This document shows, piece by piece, positions 32,508 to 39,405 of a stretch of DNA of 39,405 nucleotides. Numbering within the stretch: the first letter of the stretch is position 1; each line of letters opens with the position of its first letter. The position numbers were made by a program, and so were the translations under genes. Source of the DNA: an uncultured Mycoplasmatota bacterium (GTDB lineage: Bacteria > Bacillota_I > Bacilli_A > RF39 > UBA660); contig UROI01000012.1 of NCBI GenBank assembly GCA_900549325.1, positions 1 through 39,405 of the forward strand, given 5' to 3'. The notes beneath the pieces are model-generated. The model made no database searches, had not been told where the DNA came from, and worked only from the letters and a program-made list of their open reading frames with translations.

Positions 32508-33762
32508 TTTCTTCCTCCTTATCTTCTAGAGTAAGAATTGTATGAAGACTAACTTTTTTACTTACCTTAATAACGTCTTCTTTAGTAATTTTACTAAAAT
32601 TATTTATTCTCTCTTCAATATCATCTGATGATACAAGTACCCTAGATAATGCTGTATTTATTATTCCTGATGGTGTATCTGACGAAGACTTTATTGAGGA
32701 TAAAATAGTATTTCTTGACGACTCAAGTAATTTATCAGATATCTTGCCATTATTTATATCTTTAAGACATTTTCTAATTAATTTAATCGCAGGTTCTATA
32801 TTCTTTTTTTCTACTCCTGAATTTATAAGAAGAATATTATCATAGGCTTTTACTCCTGAGTTTATGTAGTAGCAATAGCCTTTTTCTTCACGAACTCTAC
32901 TAAAAAGTACTGAACTTGAAGATCCTCCAAGTATTTCACTATATAACTTTATAGTATACTTTCTTTCAAATTCAGTTAAATTATTTAAACTGCATAGTAG
33001 TACTAACTGAGACTGACTAACTTTATCATACTCATGATATTTTACTATTCTTTTTCTTGGTACTAATTCTGGAATAATAAGATCTTTATTTTCTTTTTTA
33101 AACGTATTTACTTTAAAATACTCTTTAAATATTTCTTTCATTTCACTAGAAGAAAAATCTCCTAGTACAAAGATATCTATTTGATCTTCGTTTATAACTT
33201 TCTTGTAATACTCATATAATTCTTTACCACTTATATCATCTAAATCTTCCTTATTACCATATGGATTATATGAATATGGTTTATCTTTCATTTTCTCCAT
33301 TAATTTTAACATAGAATATTTAATTTTATTATCTTTAAGACTATTTATTTCTTGATATAGCCTACTCTTTTGCTTGTCTATGTTAACAAACCTACCATCT
33401 TTTACATAAGGATTAAATATTAAGCTTAAGAAAAAGATGATAGACTCTTTATTCATATCCTCTTCTGTATATTTTTCATTTAGAAACTTAGTTTGAAAAG
33501 ATAAATCACTAAATTTTCCTATTCTAGATATGCCTGAAGATATTTTAATATCATATAATCTTTCGCTTTCAATAATTAATTCTCTCTCGGTTTTATAGTC
33601 ATTATTAGAATCTAGTAATATCATTTTTAATAAGTTTCTTTTAGTAATTTCTTCTTCTTTTATTTCACGATAAAAGTTAACATCTACTGATATTGTTTTA
33701 AATTTGTTTGTTTTTATAAAATGTAGGTTATATGCTCCCATATTATGTGATTCAATATTCAT
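32494..33762 (-). CDS. M16 family peptidase-like protein, non-catalytic partner (YmfF-like)
   Basis: 422 residues with the two-domain M16 fold: the strand pattern at about 10-45, SRVREEKGYCYYINSGVKAYD and the R/Y region near 280-300 match M16B proteins. The position of the zinc motif reads LLKMILLDSNNDYKTERELI and has no HxxEH, so this subunit should be inactive and pair with the active protein encoded just downstream. Together with the pgsA-type gene some 3.4 kb upstream, this recalls the ymfF-ymfH...pgsA neighbourhood of Bacilli. Confidence 0.88.
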   Translation of the reverse strand: MNIESHNMGAYNLHFIKTNKFKTISVDVNFYREIKEEEITKRNLLKMILLDSNNDYKTERELIIESERLYDIKISSGISRIGKFSDLSFQTKFLNEKYTEEDMNKESIIFFLSLIFNPYVKDGRFVNIDKQKSRLYQEINSLKDNKIKYSMLKLMEKMKDKPYSYNPYGNKEDLDDISGKELYEYYKKVINEDQIDIFVLGDFSSSEMKEIFKEYFKVNTFKKENKDLIIPELVPRKRIVKYHEYDKVSQSQLVLLCSLNNLTEFERKYTIKLYSEILGGSSSSVLFSRVREEKGYCYYINSGVKAYDNILLINSGVEKKNIEPAIKLIRKCLKDINNGKISDKLLESSRNTILSSIKSSSDTPSGIINTALSRVLVSSDDIEERINNFSKITKEDVIKVSKKVSLHTILTLEDKEEENGED

Positions 33763-33795
33763 AATTCACCTCTTCCCCTATATTATATCCTAGTT

Positions 33796-34500
33796 TTATA
33801 TTTTTAAACAGGTTTCTAAAGCTAAAGTTATTAAATTATCAAGTCCTTGTTCTCTTTCTAAACTGGATAACTTATCACTAGATAAAAAACTATCACTTAC
33901 CATTAGAATGGTACTAGCTCTTTTTCCTAGTAAATTAGCATTAGTAAATAAAGCAAATGATTCCATCTCTACTCCCAGTACAGCATATTTATTTACTTTA
34001 TCATTAAAATCATTATTTTGCTCATAAAAGACATCTGATGAGTATATATTGCCTTTATTTATTTTTAAATTTAATGTTGCTGCTGTACTTTCTATAACAC
34101 TATTTAATTCAATACTGCCATTTATATTTATATTTGGATAATTACATAAAAACTTGCCATAATTAGAATTTGTAACTGAATTAGTTACTAGTACAATATC
34201 TTTTAAATTTAAATTAGTATATGCACCCATAGTACCTATTCTAATTATATTATTTACATCATATTCTTTAAATAATTCATAAGAATATATACCCATACTA
34301 GGGTTTCCCATACCAGATGGAAATACTGTTATTTTTTTACTCTTATAATATCCTGTATACCCAGTCATACCTCTAACATTATTAATTAGTTTGGCATTAG
34401 CTAGAAACTTTCTAGCTATATATTCACATCTCTTTGGATCGCCAGGCATTAATACAGTTTCAGCAATATCATCTTTATTACTTTCAATATGTACACTCAT
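33796..34500 (-). CDS. deoD: Purine-nucleoside phosphorylase, DeoD type
   Basis: Phosphorolyses purine (deoxy)nucleosides to base and (deoxy)ribose-1-phosphate, in salvage. 234 residues, normal. VLMPGDPKRCEYIA at the N-terminus, FPSGMGNPSMGIY (phosphate site), RIGTMGAY, the VEMES sugar site and SDSF with the catalytic Asp are all present. AGGAG before the ATG. Neighbouring genes are not nucleoside genes, so it may have its own regulation, but I see no clear promoter in the short gap. Confidence 0.95.
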   Translation of the reverse strand: MSVHIESNKDDIAETVLMPGDPKRCEYIARKFLANAKLINNVRGMTGYTGYYKSKKITVFPSGMGNPSMGIYSYELFKEYDVNNIIRIGTMGAYTNLNLKDIVLVTNSVTNSNYGKFLCNYPNININGSIELNSVIESTAATLNLKINKGNIYSSDVFYEQNNDFNDKVNKYAVLGVEMESFALFTNANLLGKRASTILMVSDSFLSSDKLSSLEREQGLDNLITLALETCLKI

Positions 34501-34509
34501 ACTTATCTC

Positions 34510-35406
34510 CTATTTTTCTATATTTATACTGTATGTTTTGATACTATCTTTAGTAAGAGTATCACTTAAGGCAAACTCTACTTTAAATGTTCCTTTTTTC
34601 TCTAACTTGTTGGTATCATTAAATTCATACTTTTCTTCGGTTAATTTAGTATTATTATCTCCATATAATGTTACTACAATAGTCATATTTTTATTTTCAC
34701 TAGTAGTTGTTACATCACCAGTAAAAGTAATTAAAGTATCAGTAGTATCTACTTTTATGTTATTTATCACTTCAGTATCTAACTTTAATTCATAATTTGT
34801 TTTTGATAATTCTACATTAGTAACTTCAGTATAAGTTTCAGTCTTTTCTACATCTATGCTTTGAGTTGTATTAACATATACAAGTATATTATTATCTGAA
34901 GCAACATATCTTATACCGTTAACTGGATTTTTTTCATCTACTTTATTTAAAGTATTTCTACATGAATCCTCGCTATTATTATAGTATACACATATTATAT
35001 TAGCTACTTCTTTATAAATGTCTTCGATGATTAATCTATTATCATCATTCATTGTAAACTCTAATTCTGTACCTACAGTATTAATATTTAACACTTCTTC
35101 TTTATCTTCTTTTTTGTAATCAATTTCTAATGAAGTACCATTTACTTTAGAACTAAATGTAACATTGTCATTTAAATATCTATTAGCCAAAGTACTATTA
35201 TTTAAACTATTAGAAATATCATTTAGTGTTATATAATTATTTGGCTTTTCTACAGGAGTAGTATTATCTTCTTTTCTTATGAATTTTAAATATAGAATAA
35301 ATATTATTGCTCCTAGTAAGAATACTAGTAGTATATAGGCAAGTATTGTATCTACTTTTTCTCTTTTTTTGATTTTTTCATTCATCATCATTTCTTGTTC
35401 ATTCAT
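34510..35406 (-). CDS. Single-pass membrane protein of unknown function
   Basis: 298 residues. A charged N-terminus (MNEQEMMMNEKIKKREK) is followed by one hydrophobic helix (about 22-42, ILAYILLVFLLGAIIFILYL). The rest is a Thr/Asn/Asp-rich extracytoplasmic region of beta-rich character, with two cysteines about 16 residues apart (IICVYYNNSEDSCRN). No catalytic motif is visible and I do not recognise the family. It lies 31 bases downstream of the TasA-like gene and 9 upstream of deoD, so it may share the TasA-like transcript. Confidence 0.6.
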   Translation of the reverse strand: MNEQEMMMNEKIKKREKVDTILAYILLVFLLGAIIFILYLKFIRKEDNTTPVEKPNNYITLNDISNSLNNSTLANRYLNDNVTFSSKVNGTSLEIDYKKEDKEEVLNINTVGTELEFTMNDDNRLIIEDIYKEVANIICVYYNNSEDSCRNTLNKVDEKNPVNGIRYVASDNNILVYVNTTQSIDVEKTETYTEVTNVELSKTNYELKLDTEVINNIKVDTTDTLITFTGDVTTTSENKNMTIVVTLYGDNNTKLTEEKYEFNDTNKLEKKGTFKVEFALSDTLTKDSIKTYSINIEK

Positions 35407-35437
35407 TTTAATTACCTCTTTCTTTCTTTTTTTATTC

Positions 35438-36970
35438 TTATGGGTTTATTAAGATTGGATCATCTTGTGTTCCATTGCCGCTATCATACTTTACATTTGC
35501 TTTTAAATATACAACCGGTCTAAAAATGCTTTCATTCGTATCTAACTCTACGCCTTGATTAGCTGTGCCAAAGTCAATTGTACCAATTTTTCTAATGACA
35601 TATCCACGATAATCGTTTGCATTCATAAAGTATTCGAATTCATTTACCTGCTTGTTAAGCCATGTCAAAGTACCACATGTACTTATATCACTCAAAGACT
35701 GTATTCCATCACAATCACCACTAAAATCAGTAGCATAAGCATAATCAATTATATCAAGCACTCCAACATAAATATCACCTGCACTAGTGTCTGCCGTTTC
35801 GGCCCACATCCTATATAGTGCTTCTATGCCTGCATCATTATTTTGATATAATTCTGCTATACCATAATTATATTTTGGAAAGGGAGCTAACATATTTCTT
35901 GTTGTATCATTCTTTAAACCATTTTCTCTTACTTCATCCAAAAATCCGCCATAGTTTGTTTCTAGTGTATCAAATGTTTCGAGAATTGAACAGCTATCAT
36001 CATTAATTTCTGGATTCCAATATGTTTGACAGCCGCCTTCTTGATTATTGAATGCCTTTCCAACTGTTGATGTTTTCCAGTTTCCATCATCAGATTCTAT
36101 ATTCATTGGAACCGTTATTGAACTTATTTGAGTGTTCCGTATTATTTTTACCTTACCATCAAATACTCCAATTACCCTCCATAATTCACAATTTTCATTT
36201 GGATAAGTATCACAATTAAAATATATATAATTGTTTGGCTCTGACCCATAATATCTGATATTTCCATTGTCTTCCTTTTGGCCCTTCATATCGTTCATTA
36301 GCATCTCACCAGCTGATACATTATAAATTGTTCCCATTTTATTATTTGATATTGTACCATCAATATTATCATTATATAGTGCAGTAATATGCTGGGCCAA
36401 TTTTTCACTTGTATCTTCTTCAGCAGTAACACTAATTGTAGCTTTAAAGGCTTTACCCATCATATTAGAGTTATTTTCTGCATTACCATCTATATAAATT
36501 ATAAAAGTAAAATCTGCTCGGGTATCTGATAATGTTCCAGAACTTAGTTCTATTGTACTACCACTTGATATAGTACTAAAATTACCCTCTTTAACTTGCT
36601 CACCATTTTGTAATAGTATATATTTAAAACTAGTAGACTTTAATTCTGTTGCTATACTAGTTACATTTAATTTTACTGTATAGTTTATATTAGTGCTTGC
36701 AGCACTACTTCTTTTTACTATTGAAAACTTGGTCTTTTCACCATCATTTGAATTAAATACTGGAGCTAAACCTGTAGTACTTATTTCTTTACCATTATCA
36801 AATATAACATCTCCAATATTACCTATTTTTACTGTTAATTTTGTTGTGCTAGGACTAGACCAAGTAAGCCAAGCATAAGTGCCTGTTCCTATTACTAAGG
36901 TTATAAGTAATAATACCAATACCACAATAAAGTATTTGTTATTTACTATTTTCTTTAATCTATCATTCAT
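35438..36970 (-). CDS. Secreted TasA/camelysin-like surface protein with large C-terminal domain
   Basis: 510 residues from the ATG at 36970; GGAGG lies upstream of this codon but inside the six-codon-longer frame. The signal or anchor helix FIVVLVLLLITLVIGTGTYAWLT resembles TasA/CalY-type precursors, which are often processed by SipW (not in this window). Residues about 40-190 are a TasA-like beta domain. Residues about 215-510 form a cysteine-containing domain with YIYFNCDTYPNENCELWRVI, GKVKIIRN and a final RPVVYLKANV, a pattern I know from many uncharacterised proteins of uncultured gut Bacilli. It is probably an extracellular matrix or surface component. Confidence 0.7.
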   Translation of the reverse strand: MNDRLKKIVNNKYFIVVLVLLLITLVIGTGTYAWLTWSSPSTTKLTVKIGNIGDVIFDNGKEISTTGLAPVFNSNDGEKTKFSIVKRSSAASTNINYTVKLNVTSIATELKSTSFKYILLQNGEQVKEGNFSTISSGSTIELSSGTLSDTRADFTFIIYIDGNAENNSNMMGKAFKATISVTAEEDTSEKLAQHITALYNDNIDGTISNNKMGTIYNVSAGEMLMNDMKGQKEDNGNIRYYGSEPNNYIYFNCDTYPNENCELWRVIGVFDGKVKIIRNTQISSITVPMNIESDDGNWKTSTVGKAFNNQEGGCQTYWNPEINDDSCSILETFDTLETNYGGFLDEVRENGLKNDTTRNMLAPFPKYNYGIAELYQNNDAGIEALYRMWAETADTSAGDIYVGVLDIIDYAYATDFSGDCDGIQSLSDISTCGTLTWLNKQVNEFEYFMNANDYRGYVIRKIGTIDFGTANQGVELDTNESIFRPVVYLKANVKYDSGNGTQDDPILINP

Positions 36971-37000
36971 AAAATATCTAGCCTCCATACTCTATAACTA

Positions 37001-37029
37001 AGTGTACTATAAAATCATTATTTTTTCAA
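37001..37029 (-). promoter_or_regulatory. Promoter of the TasA-like gene
   Basis: Minus-strand TTGAAA (37024-37029), 17-base spacer, TACACT (37001-37006), about 31 bases before the ATG. Confidence 0.55.
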
Positions 37030-37072
37030 GATATTTTAAAGAAATAATAATAATTTTAAATAGATAGTTTTA

Positions 37073-37166
37073 GCTTATATATAATAGGCATATTGATGCA
37101 TTCTTTTAAGACTTATAATGAAATATATGGCTTAAAAGAACACTCTAAGATTACAAGCTTAGAGTG
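37073..37166 (-). repeat. Double-hairpin repeat, copy 2 (downstream of the pgsA-like gene)
   Basis: The 15-mer GCTTATATATAATAG (37073-37087), hairpin B (TTCTTTTAAG / CTTAAAAGAA, 37101-37140, 20-base loop) and hairpin A (CACTCTAAG / CTTAGAGTG, 37141-37166, 8-base loop), abutting. Hairpin A stems and the 15-mer are identical to those at 15526-15597, while the loops and the space between differ. Confidence 0.85.
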
Positions 37167-37183
37167 ATAATAAGAAATAAATA

Positions 37184-37813
37184 TTATTTAATTATTTTAA
37201 CAGGATGTATTAAGTATGTGATAAACTCTTCAAATAAAAATTTAACTTTTACTATAAGAGATTTGCCATTTAAATCTATTCGTTCTTCTTCAGATTTATT
37301 GTGTAACTGATTGACATAAGAAGATATACTTTGAACCTGAAAATATATTGTTAGTATTAAAAATATATAAAATGCTATAGAAAAATATTTTATCTTAATA
37401 GATATCATTGAGAATATTAACATTAAAAATTCTAAGTTCATTTTATGCTTGCCTACCCTCTCAGTATGAGTACTTTTATGTTTTATTATTATTTTATAAT
37501 TTATTAGTGAAATTATACACTCTAAAAGTAGTGGAATAATAATTAAAGGACTTCGGTGGATAATTAGTAGTATCATTACAGAAAGAGAATACATTTTATC
37601 ACTTACAGCATCTAAATATTTACCAAGCCTACTGTAAGCATTTAGCTTTCTAGCTAAATAACCATCTATAAAATCAGATACTGCTCCATATATATAGAAT
37701 ATAATTGCTGGTACAAAGGCTCCATTACAGAATAAAATAAAACCTATAATTAGACTTATTATTCTAGTAATTGTTATTATATTAGGTAACTGTTTCATTA
37801 TTTTATCTTTCAT
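37184..37813 (-). CDS. CDP-alcohol phosphatidyltransferase (PgsA-like)
   Basis: 209 residues with about five to six membrane helices. SDFIDGYLARKLNAYSRLGK leading to YLDAVSDK fits the family motif DGx2ARx8Gx3Dx3D, so catalytic residues are intact. The length and the PNIITITRII start suggest phosphatidylglycerophosphate synthase, but related CDP-alcohol enzymes (for example cardiolipin synthase of this class) cannot be excluded. AGAGAGG precedes the ATG and the promoter is consensus-like. A double-hairpin element follows the stop. Confidence 0.85.
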   Translation of the reverse strand: MKDKIMKQLPNIITITRIISLIIGFILFCNGAFVPAIIFYIYGAVSDFIDGYLARKLNAYSRLGKYLDAVSDKMYSLSVMILLIIHRSPLIIIPLLLECIISLINYKIIIKHKSTHTERVGKHKMNLEFLMLIFSMISIKIKYFSIAFYIFLILTIYFQVQSISSYVNQLHNKSEEERIDLNGKSLIVKVKFLFEEFITYLIHPVKIIK

Positions 37814-37832
37814 ATTTATACCTCTCTTTATG

Positions 37833-37861
37833 ATTATATCGTATAAATTTTAAAAAGGCAA
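37833..37861 (-). promoter_or_regulatory. Promoter of the PgsA-like gene
   Basis: Minus-strand TTGCCT (37856-37861), 17-base spacer, TATAAT (37833-37838). It is back to back with the plus-strand promoter at 37900. Confidence 0.7.
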
Positions 37862-37899
37862 CATAAGTTTAAACGAAGTGTCAAGTAATGATAAAGTAA

Positions 37900-37928
37900 T
37901 TTACATATATGAGCATTAATGTTATAAT
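37900..37928 (+). promoter_or_regulatory. Promoter of the small-multidrug-export-family gene
   Basis: Plus-strand TTTACA (37900-37905), 17-base spacer, TATAAT (37923-37928), 24 bases before the ATG at 37953. Confidence 0.7.
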
Positions 37929-37952
37929 TAAAAAGATGAGAGGAATGATATA

Positions 37953-38453
37953 ATGCAAGGAATAGTACAAAAGATTGTGGATTTATTTGGAAGTGGTATT
38001 GGTAAAGAGATTGCTGTTTTTATTATTTCAATGCTACCAATACTTGAGTTAAGAGGAGGCCTACTTGCAGCTTCTATTATAGGAATGGACTTTATACCTG
38101 CTTACATTATAAGTATATTGGGTAATTGCCTACCTATTCCGTTTGTTCTTATATTTTTAGATAAAATATTTGAATGGCTTAAGAAATTTAAAACTACTGA
38201 GAAGTTAGTTGTTAAAATAGAAAATAAAATTCTATCTAAGAAAGCACAGATTGAAAAATATGGTTACTTAGGTCTTCTATTGTTTGTGGGTATTCCGCTA
38301 CCGGGTACTGGTGCTTGGACAGGGGCTGGACTTGCGGTACTTCTAAGAATGGATAGGAAGAAGGCTTCTATCTTTATCTTCCTTGGAGTAATACTTGCTA
38401 GCATTATTATGAGTATTATATCTTATGGAATACTGGATAAAATTATTAGATAA
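37953..38453 (+). CDS. Small multi-drug export family membrane protein
   Basis: 166 residues with about four hydrophobic segments. SMLPILELRGGLLAA, LGNCLPIPFVL and GIPLPGTGAWTGAGLAVLL are the conserved blocks of the COG2426 / Sm_multidrug_ex family, a DedA-fold relative. The name is historical: transport of drugs is not well demonstrated for the family, and lipid-related or membrane-potential roles are possible. Its divergence from a phospholipid synthesis gene is suggestive only. It ends in a bidirectional terminator shared with rbgA. Confidence 0.88.
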   Translation: MQGIVQKIVDLFGSGIGKEIAVFIISMLPILELRGGLLAASIIGMDFIPAYIISILGNCLPIPFVLIFLDKIFEWLKKFKTTEKLVVKIENKILSKKAQIEKYGYLGLLLFVGIPLPGTGAWTGAGLAVLLRMDRKKASIFIFLGVILASIIMSIISYGILDKIIR

Positions 38454-38483
38454 AAAGTATAGAGTTTTGTTTCTATACTTTTT
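38452..38483. terminator. Bidirectional terminator between convergent genes
   Basis: 12-bp stem AAAAAGTATAGA / TCTATACTTTTT (38452-38463 with 38472-38483) and an 8-base loop, with A and T tracts serving both directions. The stop codons of both flanking genes touch the stem. Confidence 0.9.
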
Positions 38484-39403
38484 TAATTTATATTATCAAA
38501 TGTTACTTTGCCTAGGTAGCCATCTTGCAGATCTTTTATTACTCTTTTGTATACTCTATCATAATCTGTTTCATTATTGCGAATGGCTCCTATCTTCTTA
38601 CCTATTTCATCTAGGGTATCCACGATATCTTCTGTTTTTGTTAGGTTGTACCTGTTTATTATGCTGTCCGGATAATCAGATAGCATTTTTTGTATTATAT
38701 AGATAGCAAGATCGTCAAGTTCTAGTACTTCTTCTTTGACAGCAGTCATACTAGCTAAATTATGGGCGACTGTGGTATCATCTAGTTTTGGCCATAATAT
38801 GCCCGGGGTATCTAAAAGTTCTACTTTATCATTAATTCTAATCCATTCTAAAGTCTTGGTAATACCTGGCTTATTTCCTACATTAGTGGCCTTTTTACCT
38901 ACCAGTCTATTTATTAGGGTTGACTTGCCAACGTTTGGTACTCCCATTATTAGAATTCTGGCTTTTCTTTCTTTTAGACCTTTGCTTTTTCTTTTGTTAT
39001 TTATGTCTTCAACTATAGGCTTTATTTTGTCAAATATTATCTTAGCATTTGGATTATTTATTAAATCCATTGGTACAACGATATATCCTTTATTCTCATA
39101 ATATTTAATCCATTTATTTGTCTTTTCTTTGTCGCATAGATCCATTTTCGTCATTATAATGACTCTAGGCTTATTTTTAGTTATTTCTTCGATTTCTTTA
39201 TTTTTTGAAGAGTATGGTATTCTAGCATCTACCACTTCAAATACTATATCAATTAAATCTATCTTTTCTTTTATTTCTCTCTTGGTCTTAGCCATATGGC
39301 CAGGGTACCACGAAATGGAAACCTTTGAAAAACTTTCTTGGCTACCATTGTTTTTCTTTTCTTGTCTCATTTTTCTTTTTTGATACATATCCATTTTAAT
39401 CAC
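38483..39403 (-). CDS. rbgA: Ribosome biogenesis GTPase RbgA (YlqF)
   Basis: Circularly permuted GTPase needed for late assembly of the 50S subunit. About 306 residues if started at GTG 39403; ATGs at 39394 and 39388 are alternatives, and the window edge hides any ribosome site. SWYPGHMAKTKREI is the family N-terminus. The permuted order is G4 (TKMD), G1 (GVPNVGKSTLINRL), G2 region (PGITKTLEWI) and G3 (LDTPGI). A basic extension of about 25 residues precedes the usual WxPGHM start, which is longer than in Bacillus. The C-terminal RNA-binding helical domain is present. Confidence 0.95.
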   Translation of the reverse strand: MIKMDMYQKRKMRQEKKNNGSQESFSKVSISWYPGHMAKTKREIKEKIDLIDIVFEVVDARIPYSSKNKEIEEITKNKPRVIIMTKMDLCDKEKTNKWIKYYENKGYIVVPMDLINNPNAKIIFDKIKPIVEDINNKRKSKGLKERKARILIMGVPNVGKSTLINRLVGKKATNVGNKPGITKTLEWIRINDKVELLDTPGILWPKLDDTTVAHNLASMTAVKEEVLELDDLAIYIIQKMLSDYPDSIINRYNLTKTEDIVDTLDEIGKKIGAIRNNETDYDRVYKRVIKDLQDGYLGKVTFDNIN

Positions 39404-39405
39404 TT

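Noticed and set aside
1..39405. UGA already read as tryptophan
   Set aside because: All proteins are full length without in-frame UGA, and the Trp codons I checked are TGG; only the lack of UGA stops is supported.

Overview
This window looks like a chromosome piece from a strongly AT-rich, anaerobic low-GC Gram-positive bacterium, most likely an uncultured gut member of the Bacilli (RF39 / Erysipelotrichia-like neighbourhood). The taxon is inferred. The evidence is consensus sigma-A-type promoters and AGGAGG-type ribosome sites, AGA-dominated arginine codons, a class III (oxygen-sensitive) ribonucleotide reductase, Firmicutes-style FtsA/FtsZ/FtsW, an M16 peptidase pair near a pgsA-type gene, SpoVS, and TasA-like secreted proteins. 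Nearly all genes lie on the minus strand. Of the 39 intact reading frames I checked, 33 end in TAA, 6 in TAG and none in TGA.

Layout (transcription mostly right to left). 38.5-39.4 kb: ribosome-assembly GTPase RbgA. 37.2-38.5 kb: divergent pair of a CDP-alcohol phosphatidyltransferase and a small-multidrug-export-family membrane protein. 31.2-37.0 kb: a secreted TasA-like protein, a single-pass membrane protein, DeoD and a catalytic/non-catalytic M16 peptidase pair. 27.2-31.1 kb: division genes ftsW, ftsA, ftsZ, then rpoZ. 23.6-27.1 kb: two tandem paralogous modules. Each pairs a membrane-anchored cysteine-peptidase-fold protein with an LppM-like lipoprotein. The two share nearly identical membrane halves but carry different enzyme domains (CHAP versus C39-like). 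20.8-23.5 kb: spoVS, a TasA/MBG-type surface protein, queA and tRNA-Leu(CAA). 17.3-20.4 kb: the anaerobic nrd operon, in which the glycyl-radical segment of NrdD is a separate 56-residue ORF. 13.1-16.9 kb: trmB, rnc, an MBL hydrolase, DAHP synthase and ddl.

3.9-13.1 kb is an accessory island. It is bounded on one side by a nonsense-interrupted XRE regulator remnant and on the other by a chimeric pseudogene (DUF1287 remnant joined to a mobilisation-protein-like tail). Between them lies one co-directional operon. A 32-bp, exactly duplicated promoter drives a 49-codon ORF whose end is folded into a terminator. This is followed by a short RelA/SpoT homologue (HD-synthetase-TGS), an aldehyde-dehydrogenase/nucleotidyltransferase fusion, ArgRS, an SDR oxidoreductase, an alkaline-phosphatase-superfamily phosphodiesterase and a radical SAM/SPASM-like enzyme. 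I recognise no characterised pathway with this gene set. It is the best candidate here for an undescribed system, either a small-molecule/peptide biosynthetic locus or a nucleotide-signalling locus.

0.07-3.8 kb: glmM with a stand-alone GlmU-like beta-helix acyltransferase, a DUF2974 hydrolase and a UDG-superfamily protein. Three unusual elements made of two directly abutting hairpins lie just downstream of rnc, ftsW and the pgsA-like gene.
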